Assembly (NCBI RefSeq): GCF_051020985.1
Contig: NW_027475143.1
Location: forward strand, 1,116,001 to 1,180,000
Length of the DNA stretch: 64,000 bases
Reading direction: 5' to 3'
Origin: Nomia melanderi
Taxonomy: Eukaryota > Arthropoda > Insecta > Hymenoptera > Halictidae
The stretch's first letter is position 1, and each line of letters starts with the position of its first letter. Under the pieces are notes generated by a model. That model saw only the letters and a list, made by a program, of their open reading frames with translations. It searched no databases and had not been told where the DNA came from. Made by a program: the position numbers and the translations under genes. Shown piece by piece: positions 13,191 to 24,171 of this stretch.

Positions 13191-13656
13191 ATAAATCAAA
13201 GTGCATTGTCTGCAGGAGGCCCTGGCACATGCATCTGTGCAGCGGGAATGACCTCGGACCACCAGGGTCCGAGAAAACCACCGTCTCATGGGGCCGGATA
13301 CTCAGGGTCAGGGAAAAATCAAATATATATCTGGTGATATCTCGGGTAGTATTAGAGATATCGCAAAAAACCAAAGTGAATTATCTGCAGGAGGCCCTGG
13401 CGCATGCATCTGGGCAGCGGGAACGACCTCGGACCACCAGAGGCCGGGAAAACCACCATCTCATGGGGCCGCACACTCAGGGTCAGGGGAAAATCCAGTA
13501 TATATCTGGTGATATCTCGGGTGCTATTAGAGATAGCGCAATAAAACAAAGTGAATTATCTGCAGGAGGCCCTGGCGCATGAATCTGCGCAGCGGGAACG
13601 ACCTCGGAATACCAGGGGCCGAGAAAACCACCGTCTCATGGAGCCGGACACTCAGG
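13191..13656 (+). repeat. 466-bp segment shared with 23,513-23,978
   Basis: Offset 10,322 bp (59 monomers minus 3). Both copies carry the rare string GGGTAGTATTAGAGATATCG followed by CAAAAAACC, found nowhere else that I saw, plus CATGCATCTGGGCAGCGGG and GGGCCGCACACTCAGGG. The copies end at the same base, where this one keeps CAGGGTCAGGGG and the other reads CAGGTTCAGGG. Confidence 0.83.
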
Positions 13657-13984
13657 GTCAGGGGAAAATCCAATGTATATCTGGTGATATCTCGGGTGCT
13701 ATTAGAGATAGCGCAATAAACCAAAGTGAATTATCTGCAGGAGGCCCTGGCGCATGAATCTGTGCAACGGGAACGATCTCGGACCACCAGGGGCCGAGAA
13801 AACCACCGTCTCATGGGGCCGGACATTCAGGGACAGTGAAAAATGCAATATATATCTGGTGATATCTCGGGTGCTATTACAGATAGCGCAATAAATCAAA
13901 GTGCATTGTCTGTAGGAGGCCCTGGCGCATGAATCTGTGCAGCGGGAACAACCTCGGACCACCAGGGTCCGAGAAAATCACAGC

Positions 13985-16900
13985 CTCATGGGGCCGGACA
14001 CTCAGGGTCAGGGGAAAATCCAATATATATCTGGTGATATCTCGGGTGCTATTAGAGATAGCGCAATAAACCAAAGTGAATTGTCTGCAGGAGGCCCTGG
14101 CGCATGAATCTGTGCAACGGGAACGACCTCGGACCACCAGGGGCCGAGACAACCACCGTCTCATGGGGCCGGACACTCAGGGTCAGTGTAAAATCCAATA
14201 TATATCTGGTGATGTCTCGGATGCTATTACATATAGCGAAATAAATCAAAGTGCATTGCCTGTAGGAGGCCCTGCCGGATGAATCTGTGCAGCAGGAACG
14301 ACCTCGGACCACCAGGGGCCGAGAAAACCACCGTCCCGTGGGGCCGGACACTTAGGGTCAGTGAAAAATCCAATATATATCTGGTGATATCTCGGGTGCT
14401 ATTACAGATAGCGCAATAAATCAAAGTGAATTACCTGTAGGAGGCCCTGGAGCATGAATCTGTGCAGCGGGAACGTCCTCGGACCTCCAGGGGCCGAGAC
14501 AACGACCGTCTCATGGGGCCAGACACTCAGGGTCAGGGTAAAATCCAATATATATCTGGTGATATCTCGGGAGCTATTACAGGTAGCGCAATAAATCAAA
14601 GTGCATTGTCTGTAGGAGGCCCTGGCGCATGAATCTGTGCAGCGGGAACGACCTCGGACCACCAGGGGCCGAGAAAACCACAGTCCCATGGGGCGGGACA
14701 CTCAGTGTCAGGGGAAAATCCAGTATATAACTGGTGATATCTCGGGTGCTATTAGAGATAGCGCAATAAATCAAATTAAATTATCTGCAGGGGGCCCTGG
14801 CGCATGAATCTGTGCAGCGGGAACGACCTCGGACCACCAGGGGCCGAGAAAACCGCAGTCCCATGGGGCCGGACACTCAGGGTCAGGGGAAAATCCTGTA
14901 TATAACTGGTGATATCTCAGGTGCTATTAGAGATAGCGCAATAAACCAAAGTGCATTGTCTGTAGGAGGCCCTGCCGCATGAATCTGTGCAGCGGGAACG
15001 ACCTCGGACCACCAGGGGCCGAGAAAACCAGCGTCTCATGGGGCCGGACACTCAGGGACAGTGAAAAACCCAATGTATATCAGGTGATATCTCGGGTGCT
15101 ATTACAGATAGCGCAATAAATCAAAGTGCATTGTCTGCAGGAGGCCCTGGCGCATGAATCTGTGCAACGGGAACGACCTCGGACCACCAGGGGCCGAGAA
15201 AACGACCGTCTCATGGGGCCGGACACTCAGGGTCAGTGAAAAATCCAATATAAATCTGGTGATATCTCGGCTGCTATTAAAGATAGCGCAATAAACCAAA
15301 GTGCATTGTCTGTAGGAGGCCCTGGCGCATGAATCTGTGCAGCGGGAATGACCTCGGACCACCAGGGGCCGAGAAAACCACCGTCTCATGGGGCCGGACA
15401 CTCAGGGTCAGGGGAAAATCCAATATTTATCTGGTGATATCTCGTGTGCTATTAGAGATAGCGCAATAAACCAAAGTGAATTATCTGCAGGGGGCCCTGG
15501 CGCATGAATCTGTGCAGCATGAACGACCTCGGACCACCACGGGCCGAGAAAACGACCGTCTCATGGGGCCAGACACTCAGGGTCAGGGTAAAATCCAATA
15601 TATGTCTGGTGATATCTCGGGTGCTATTACAGATAGCGCAATAAATCAAAGTGCATTGTCTGTAGGAGGCCCTGGCGCATGAATCTGTGCAGCGGGAACG
15701 ACCTCGGACCACCAGGGGCCGAGAAAACCACAGTCCCATGGGGCGGGACACTCAGTGTCAGGGGAAAATCCAGTATATAACTGGTGATATCTCGGGTGCT
15801 ATTAGAGATAGCGCTATAAACCAAAGTGAATTATCTGCAGGAGGCCCTGGCGCATGAATCTGTGCAGCGGGATCGTCCTCGGACCTCCAGGGGCCGAGAC
15901 AACGACCGTCTCATGGGGCCGGACACTCAGGGTCAGGGTCAAATCCAATATATATCTGGTGATATCTCGGGTGCTATTACAGATAGCGCAATAAATCAAA
16001 GTGCATTGTCTGTAGGAGGCCCTGGCGCATGAATCTGTGCAGCGCGAACGTCCTCGGACCTCCAGGGGCCGAGACAACGACCGTCTCATGGGGCCGGACA
16101 CTCAGGGTCAGGGTAAAATCCAATATATATCTGGTGATATCTCGGGTGCTATTACAGATAGCGCAATAAATCAAAGTGCATTGTCTGTAGGAGGCCCTGG
16201 CGCATGAATCTGTGCAGCGGGAACGTCCTCGGACCACCAAGGGCCGAGACAACCACCGTCTCACGGGGCCGGACACTCAGGGTCAGGGAAAAATCCAATA
16301 TATATCTGGTGATATCTCGGGTGCTATTAGAGATAGCCCAATAAACCAAAGTGAATTATCTGCAGGAGGCCCTGCCGCATGAATCTCTGCAACGGGAACG
16401 ACCTCGGACAATCAGGGGCCGAGAAAATCACAGTCTCATGGGGCCGGACAGTCTGGGTCAGGGAGAAATCCTATATATATCTGGTGATATCTCGGGTGCT
16501 ATTAGAGATAGCGCAATAAATCAAAGTAAATTATCTGCAGGGGGCCCTGGCGCACGAATCTGTGCAGCGGGAACGACATCGGACCACCAGGGGCCGAGAA
16601 AACCACAGTCTCATGGGGCCGGACACTCAGGGTCAGGGTAAAATCCAATATTTATCTGGTGATATCTCGGGTGCTATTAGAGATAGCGCAATAAACCAAT
16701 GTGAATTATCTGCAGGAGGCCCTGGCGCATGAATCTGTGCAGCGGGAACGACCTCGGGCCACCAGGGGCCGAGAAAACCACCGTCTCATGGGGCCGGACT
16801 CTCAGGGTCAGGAAAAATCCAATATATAACTGGTGATATCTCGGGTGCTATTAGAGATAGCACAATAAACCAATGTGAATTATCTGCAGGAGGCCCTGGC

Positions 16901-19471
16901 GCATGAATCTGTGCAGCGGGAACGACCTCGGACCACCAAGGGCCGAGACAACCACCGTCTCACGGGGCCGGACACTCAGGGTCAGGGAAAAATCCAATAT
17001 ATATCTGGTGATATCTCGGGTGCTATTAGAGATAGCGCAATAAACCAAAGTGAATTATCTGCAGGAGGCCCTGGCGCATGAATCAGTGCAGCGGGAACGA
17101 CCTCGGACCACCAGGGGCCGAGACAACCACCGTCTCATGGGGCCGGACACTCAGGGTCAGGGAAAAATCCAATATATATCTGGTGATATCTCGGGTGCTA
17201 TTAGAGATAGCGCAATAAACCAAACTGAATTATCTGCAGGCGGCCCTGGCGCATGAAGCTGTGCAGCGGGAACGACCTCGGGCCACCAGGGGCCGAGAAA
17301 ACCACAGTCTCATGGGGCCGGATACTCAGGGTCAGGGGAAAATCCAATATATATCTGGTGATATCTCGGGTGCTATTAGAGATAGCGCAATAAATCAAAG
17401 TGCATTGTCCGTAGGAGGCCCTAGCGCATGAATCTGTGCAGCAGGGACGACATCGGACCACCAGGGGCCGAGAAAACCACCGTCTCATGGGGCCGGACAC
17501 TCAGGGTCAGGGAAAAATCCAATATATATCTGGTGATATCTCGGGTGCTATTAGAGATAGCGCAATAAATCAAACTGCATTGTCCGTAGGAGGCCCTTGC
17601 GCATGAATCTGTGCAGCAGGGACGACATCGGACCACCAGGGGCCGAGAAAATTACAGATTTTCGGTATCCGTCACCCAAAGTCATGTAAAAATCCAGCAT
17701 ATATATGGTGCTTTCTCGGGTGCTATTAGATATAGCGCAATAAATCAAAGTGCATTGTCTGTAGGAGGCCCTGGCGCATGAATCTGCGCAGCGGGAACGA
17801 CCTCGGACCACCAGGGGCCGAGGAAACCACCGTCTCATGCGGCCTGACACTCAGTGTCAGGGGAAAATCCAATATATATCTGGTGATATCTCGGGTGCTA
17901 TTGCGGACAGCCCAATAAATCAAAGTGCATTGTCTGTAGGAGGCCCTGGCGCATGAATCTGTGCAGCTGGAACGACCTCAGACCACCAGGGGCCGAGAAA
18001 ACCACCGTCTCATGGGGCCGGACACTCAGGGTCAGGGAAAAATCTAATATATATCTGGTGATATCTCGGGTGCTATTACAGATCGCGCAATAAATCAAAG
18101 TGCATTGTCTGTAGGAGGCCCTTGCGCATGAATGCGGACACGGGGAACGACCTCGGACCACCAGGGGCCGAGAAAACCACCGTCTCATGGGGCCGGACAC
18201 TCAGGGGCAGGGAAAAATCCAATATATATCTGTTGATATCTCGGGTGAAATTAGAGATAGCGCAGTAAATCAAAGTGCGTTGTTTGTAGGAGGCCCTGGC
18301 GCATGAATCTGGGCAGCGGGAACGACATCGGACCACCAGGGGCCGAGAAAACCACCGTCTCATGGGGCCGGACAGTCAGAGTCGGGGAAAAATCCAATAT
18401 ATATCTGGTGATATCTCGGGTGCTATTAGAGATAGCACAATAAATCAAAGTGCATTGTCCGTAGGAGGCCCTTGCGCATGAATCTGCGCAGCAGGGACGA
18501 CATCGGACCACCTGGGGCCGAGAAAATTACAGATTTTCGATATCCATCACCCAAAGTCATCTAAAAATCCAGCATATATATGGTGCTTTCTCGGGTGCTA
18601 TTACAGATATCGCAATAAACCAAAGTGAATTATCTGCAGGAGGCCCTGGCGCATGAATCTGTGCAGCGGGAACGACCTCGGTCCACGAGGGGCCGAGACA
18701 AGCACCGTCTCATGGGGCCGGACACACAGGGGCAGGGAAAAATCCAATATATATCTGGTGATATCTCGGGTGCTATTACAGATAGCGCAATAAATCAAAG
18801 TGCATTGTCTGTAGGAGGCCCGGGCGCATGAATCTGGCCAGCGGGAACGACCTCGGAGAACCAGGGGCCGAGAAAACCACCGTCCCATGGGTCCGGACAC
18901 TCAGTGTCCGGGGAAAATCCAATATATATCTGGTGATATCTCGGGTGCTATTACAGACAGCCCAATAAATCAAAGTGCATTGTCTGTAGGAGGCCCTGGC
19001 GCATGAATCTGTGCAGCGGGAACGACCTCGGACCACCAGGGGCCGAGAAAACCACTGTCTCATGGGGCCGGACACTCAGGGTCAGGGGAAAATCCAGTAT
19101 ATATCTGGTGATATCTCGGGTGCTATTAGAGATAGCGCAATAAAACAAAGTGAATTATCTGCAGGAGGCTCTGGCGCATGAATCTGTGCAGCGGTATCTA
19201 CCTCGGACCACCAGGGTCCGAGAAAATCACCGACACATGGGGCCGGGCACTCAGGTTCAGGGAAAAATCCAACATATATCTGGTGATATCTCGGGTTCTA
19301 TTACAGATAGCGCGATAAATCAAAGTGCATTGTCTGCAGGAGGCCCTGGCACATGCATCTGTGCAGCGGGAATGACCTCGGACCACCAGGGTCCGAGAAA
19401 ACCACCGTCTCATGGGGCCGGATACTCAGGGTCAGGGAAAAATCAAATATATATCTGGTGATATCTCGGGT
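13985..19471 (+). repeat. 5.5-kb block copy of 5,238-13,347 with a single 13-monomer unit
   Basis: Up to ~16,050 it follows 5,238-7,656. Then it follows the 13-monomer unit once (16,055-18,328), then 12,205-13,347. The offset is 8,398 to copy 1 and 6,124 to copy 2 of the 13-monomer unit, and the difference is exactly 2,274. The simplest history is that the large block was copied while it held a single unit, and the tandem copy arose later in the 7.7-12.2 kb region. Loss of one unit here is an alternative. Very few base differences were seen, for example GGACTCTCAGG at about 16,797. Confidence 0.85.
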
Positions 19472-21195
19472 GCTATTAGAGATAGCGCAATAAACCAAAG
19501 TGAATTATCTGCAGGAGGCCAGGGCGCATGCATCTGTGCTGCGGGAGCGACCCCGGACCACCAGGGGCCGAGAAAATTACAGATTTTCGATATCCGTCAC
19601 CCAATATCATGTAAAAATCCAGCATAACTCTGGTGATATCTCGGGTTCTATTACAGATAGCGCCATAAATCAATGTGCATTGTCTGCAGGAGGCCCTGGC
19701 ACATGCATCAGTGCAGCGGGAATGACCTCGGACCACGAGGGGCCGGGAAAACCACCATCTCATGGGGCCGGACACTCAGGGTCAGGGAAAAATCCAATAT
19801 ATTTCTGGTGATATCTCGGGTGCTATTAGAGATAGCGCAATAAATCAAAGTGGATTGTCTGGAGGAGGCCCTTGCGCATGAATCTGTGCAGCAGGAACGA
19901 CATCGCACCACCAGGGGCCGAGAAAATTACAGATTTTCGGTATCCGTCACCCAATATCATGTAAAAATCCAGCATAGCTCTGGTGATATCTCGGGTTCTA
20001 TTACAGATAGCGCCATAAATCAATGTGCATTGTCTGCAGGAGGCCCTGGCACATGCATCTGAGCAGCGGGAATGACCTCGGACCACCAGGGGCCGGGAAA
20101 ACCACCATCTCATGGGGCCGGACACTCAGGGTCAGGGAAAAATCCAATATATTTCTGGTGATATCTCGGGTGCTATTACAGATAGCCCAATACATCAAAG
20201 TGGATTGTCTGTAGGAGGCCCAGGCGCATGAATCTGGGCAGCGGGAACGACCTCGGACAACCAGGGGCCGAGAAAACCACCGTCTCATGGGGCCGGACGC
20301 TCAGGGTCAGGAAAAATCCAATATATCTGGTGATATCTCGGGTGCTATTAGAGATAGCGCAATAAACCAAAGTGGATTATCTGCAGAAGGCCCTGGCGAA
20401 TGAATCTGTGCAGCGGGAACGACCACGGACCACCAGGGGCCGAGACAACCGCCGTCTCATGAGGCCGGACACTCAGGGTCAGGGGAAAATCCAGTATATA
20501 TCTGGTGATATCTCGGGTGCTATTAGAGATAGCGCAATAAATCAAAGTGCAATTGTCCGTAGGAGGCCCTTGCGCATGAATCTGTTCGGCAGGAACGACA
20601 CCGGACCACCAGGGGCCGAGAAAATTACAGATTTTCGGTATCCGTCACCCAAAGTCATGTAAAAATCCAACATATATCTGGTGATATCTCGGGTGCTATT
20701 AGATATAGCGCAATAAATCTATGTGCATTGTCTGCAGGAGGCCCTGGCGCATGAATCTGTGCAGCGGTATCTACCTCGGACCACCAGGGTCCGAGAAAAT
20801 CACCGACACATGGGGCCGGGCACTCAGGTTCAGGGAAAAATCCAACATATATCTGGTAATATCTCGGGTTCTATTACAGATAGCGCGATAAATCAAAGTG
20901 CATTGTCTGCAGGAGGCCCTGGCACATGCATCTGTGCAGCGGGAATGACCTCGGACCACCAGGGGCCGAAAAACCACCATCTCATGAGGCCGGACACTCA
21001 GGGTCAGGGGAAAATCCAGTATATATCTGGTGATATCTCGGGTGCTATTAGAGATAGCGCCATAAATCAATGTGCATTGTCTGCAGGAGGCCCTGGCGCA
21101 TGAATCTGTGCAGCGGGAACGACCTCGGACCACCAGGGGCCGAGACAAGCACCGTCTCATGGGGCCGGACACACAGGGGCAGGGAAAAATCCAAT
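19472..21195 (+). repeat. Chimera-rich stretch between large duplications
   Basis: About ten monomers alternating type A with A/B/A chimeras (B middles at 19,572, 19,922 and 20,620). Unusual variants include CAATATATTTCTGG (twice), GTGGATTGTCTGGAGG and a 1-bp insertion giving GTGCAATTGTCCGT (about 20,551). Around 20,311 a monomer is shortened by 3 bp (GGAAAAATCC, ATATATCTGG). A higher density of indels than elsewhere suggests less efficient homogenisation here. Confidence 0.8.
19572..19623 (+). repeat. Type B middle in a type A monomer (chimera, AATATCATG class)
   Basis: The middle ends CACCCAATATCATGTAAAAA, with CCAGCATAACTCTGG downstream. Relatives are at 19,922 and 24,120, and less similar ones with CCCAAAGTCATG at 20,620, 21,670 and 24,646. 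All keep GATATCTCGGG after the middle, so the right crossover lies further left than in the GCTTTC class. Confidence 0.82.
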
Positions 21196-22544
21196 ATATA
21201 TCTGGTGATATCTCGGGTGCTATTACAGATAGCGCAATAAATCAAAGTGCATTGTCTGTAGGAGGCCCTGGCGCATGAATCTGGCCAGCGGGAACGACCT
21301 CGGACCACCAGGGGCCGAGAAAACCACCGTCTCATGTGGCCGGACACTCAGGGTCAGGGGAAAATCCAATATATATCTGGTGATATCTCGGGTGCTATTA
21401 GAGATAACGCAATAAACCAAACGGAATTATCTGCACGAGCACCTGGCGAATGAATCTGTGCAGCGGGAACGACCTCGGACCACCAGGGGCCGAGAAAACC
21501 ACTGTCTCATGGGGCCGGACACACAGGGTCAGGGAAAAGTCCAATATATTTCTAGTGATATCTCGGGTGCTATTACAGATAGCCCAATACATCAAAGTGC
21601 AATTGTCCGTCGGAGTCCCTTGCGCATGAATCTGTTCAGCAGGAACGACACCGGACCACCAGGGGCCGAGAAAATTACAGATTTTCGGTATCCGTCACCC
21701 AAAGTCATGTAAAAATCCAGCATATATCTGGTGATATCTCGGGTGCTATTAGATATAGGGCAATAAATCAATGTGCATTGTCTGCAGGAGGCCCTGGCGC
21801 ATGAATCTGTGCAGCGGTATCTACCTTGGACCACCAGGGTCCGAGAAAATCACCGACACATGGGGCCGGGCACTCAGGTTCAGGGAAAAATCCAACATAT
21901 ATCTGGTGATATCTCGGGTTCTATTACAGATAGCGCGATAAATCAAAGTGCATTGCCTGCAGGAGGCCCTGGCACATGCATCTGTGCAGCGGGAACGACC
22001 TCGGACCACCAGAGGCCGGGAAAACCACCATCTCATGGGGCCGGACACTCAGGGTCAGGGGAAAATCCAATATATATCTGGTGATATCTCGGATGCTATT
22101 AGAGATAGCGCAATAAACCAAAGTGAATTATCTGCAGGAGGCCCTGGCGCATGCATCTGTGCTGCGGGAGCGACCTCGGACCACCAGGGGCCGAGAAAAC
22201 CACCGTCACAGGGGGCCGGACTGTCAGGGTCAGGGAAAAATCCAATATATATATGGTGATATCTCGGGTGCTATTAGAGATAGCGCAATAAATCAAAGTG
22301 AATTATCTGCAGGGGGCCCTGGCGCATGAAGCTGTGCAGCGGGATCGACCTCGGACCACCAGGGGCCGAGAAAATCACCGTCTCAAGGGGCCGGACTGTC
22401 AGGGTCAGGGAAAAATACAATATATATCTGGTGATATCTCGGGTGGTATTAGAAATAGGGCAATAAATCAAAGTGCATTGTCTGTAGGAGGCACTGGCGA
22501 ATGAATCTGTGAAGCAGGAACGTCCTCGGACCACCAGGCGCCGA

Positions 22545-22596
22545 GAAAATTACAGATATTCGGATTCCGTCACCGAAGGTCATGTAAAAATCCATC
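22545..22596 (+). repeat. Type B-prime middle in a type A monomer (chimera)
   Basis: Distinct sub-lineage with ATTACAGATATTCGGATTCC and CCATCATATATCTGG, preceded by CACCAGGCGCCGAG. Copies at 25,521, 27,973, 29,897 and 32,871. It is confined to the 22-33 kb domain and never forms a pure cluster in this window. Confidence 0.83.
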
Positions 22597-23512
22597 ATAT
22601 ATCTGGTGCTATCTCGGGTGCTATTAGAGATAGCGAAATAAATCAAAGTGCATTGTCTGCAGGAGGCCCTGGCGCATGAATCTGTGCAGCGGGAACGACC
22701 TCGGACCACCAGGGGCCGAGAAAACCACAGTTTCATGTGGCCGGACTGTCAGGGTCAGGGAAAAATCCAATATATATCTGGTGATATCTCGGGTGGTATT
22801 AGAAATAGCGCAATAAATCAAAGTGCATTGTCTGAAGGAGGCACTGGCGAATGAATCTGTGAAGCAGGAACGTCCTCGGACCACCAGGGGCCGAGAAAAC
22901 CACAGCTTCATGTGGCCGGACTGTCAGGGTCAGGGAAAAATCCAATATATATCTGGTGATATCACGGGTGCTATTACAGATAGCGCAATAAATCAAAGTG
23001 CATTGTCTGCAGGAGGCCCTAGCGCATGAATCTGTGCAGCGGGAACGACCTCGGACCACCAGGGGCCGAGAAAACTACCGTCTCATGGGGTCGGACACTC
23101 AGGGTCAGGGAAAAGTCGAATATATATCTGGTGATATCTCGGGTGCTATTACAGATAGCGCAATAAATCAAAGTGCATTGTCTGTAGGAGGCCCTGGCGC
23201 ATGGATCAGTGCAGCGGGAACGACCTCGGACCACCAGGGGCCGAGAAAACCACCGTCTCATGGGGTCGGACACTCAGGGTCATGGAAAAATCCAATATAA
23301 ATCTGGTGATATCTCGGGTGCTATTACAGATAGCGCAATAAATCAAAGTGCAAGGTCTGCAGGAGGCCCTGGCGCATGAATCTGTGCAGCGCGATCGACC
23401 TCGGACCACCAGCGGCCGAGAAAATCACCGTCTCATGGGGCCGGACTATCAGGGTCAGGGAAAAATCCAATATATATTTGGTGATATCTCGGGGGCTATT
23501 AGAGATAGCGCA

Positions 23513-23978
23513 ATAAATCAAAGTGCATTGTCTGCAGGAGGCCCTGGCACATGCATCTGTGCAGCGGGAATGACCTCGGACCACCAGGGTCCGAGAAAAC
23601 CACCGTCTCATGGGGCCGGATACTCAGGGTCAGGGAAAAATCAAATATATATCTGGTGATATCTCGGGTAGTATTAGAGATATCGCAAAAAACCAAAGTG
23701 AATTATCTGCAGGAGGCCCTGGCGCATGCATCTGGGCAGCGGGAACGACCTCGGACCACCAGAGGCCGGGAAAACCACCATCTCATGGGGCCGCACACTC
23801 AGGGTCAGGGGAAAATCCAGTATATATCTGGTGATATCTCGGGTGCTATTAGAGATAGCGCAATAAAACAAAGTGAATAATCTGCAGGAGGCCCTGGCGC
23901 ATGAATCTGCGCAGCGGGAACGACCTCGGAATACCAGGGGCCGAGAAAACCACCGTCTCATGGAGCCGGACACTCAGG
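23513..23978 (+). repeat. 466-bp segment shared with 13,191-13,656
   Basis: Same rare variants as the partner segment, with one difference noticed (GTGAATAATCTGC at about 23,878 instead of GTGAATTATCTGC). It sits inside the first 17-monomer unit, whose surroundings are otherwise unrelated to the 13-kb region. It therefore looks like a short conversion or exchange tract about 10 kb away from its partner. Confidence 0.82.
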
Positions 23979-24171
23979 TTCAGGGAAAAATCCCATATAT
24001 ATCTGGTCATATCTCGGGTGCTATTAGAGATAGCGCAATTAATCAAAGTGGATTGTCTGGAGGAGGCCCTTGCGCCTGAATCTGTGCAGCTGGAACGACA
24101 TCGGACCACCAGGGGCCGAGAAAATTACAGATTTTCGGTATCCGTCACCCAATATCATGTAAAAATCCAGC

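Larger units (their letters stand above)
12205..13347 (+). repeat. Right part of the duplicated block, copy 1
   Basis: Matches 18,329-19,471 at an offset of 6,124 bp (35 monomers minus 1). It includes a chimera at 12,398, the perfect palindrome at 12,769-12,787, and a monomer with GCAGCGGTATCTACCTCGG and ACACATGGGGCCGGGCACTC that recurs near 19,190, 20,760, 21,813 and 24,789. Identity ends at 13,347, where GGGTAGTATT replaces GGGTGCTATT. Confidence 0.85.
21196..24171 (+). repeat. 17-monomer (2,976-bp) tandem duplication, copy 1
   Basis: Repeated directly downstream at an offset of 2,976 bp (17x175 plus 1); the extra base is the GTGCAATTGTCC insertion at about 21,600. Homology runs from ATATATCTGGTG at 21,196 to 23,534. 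The last ~640 bp of this copy, including the 23,513-23,978 segment, have no counterpart downstream because copy 2 is truncated. Confidence 0.87.
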
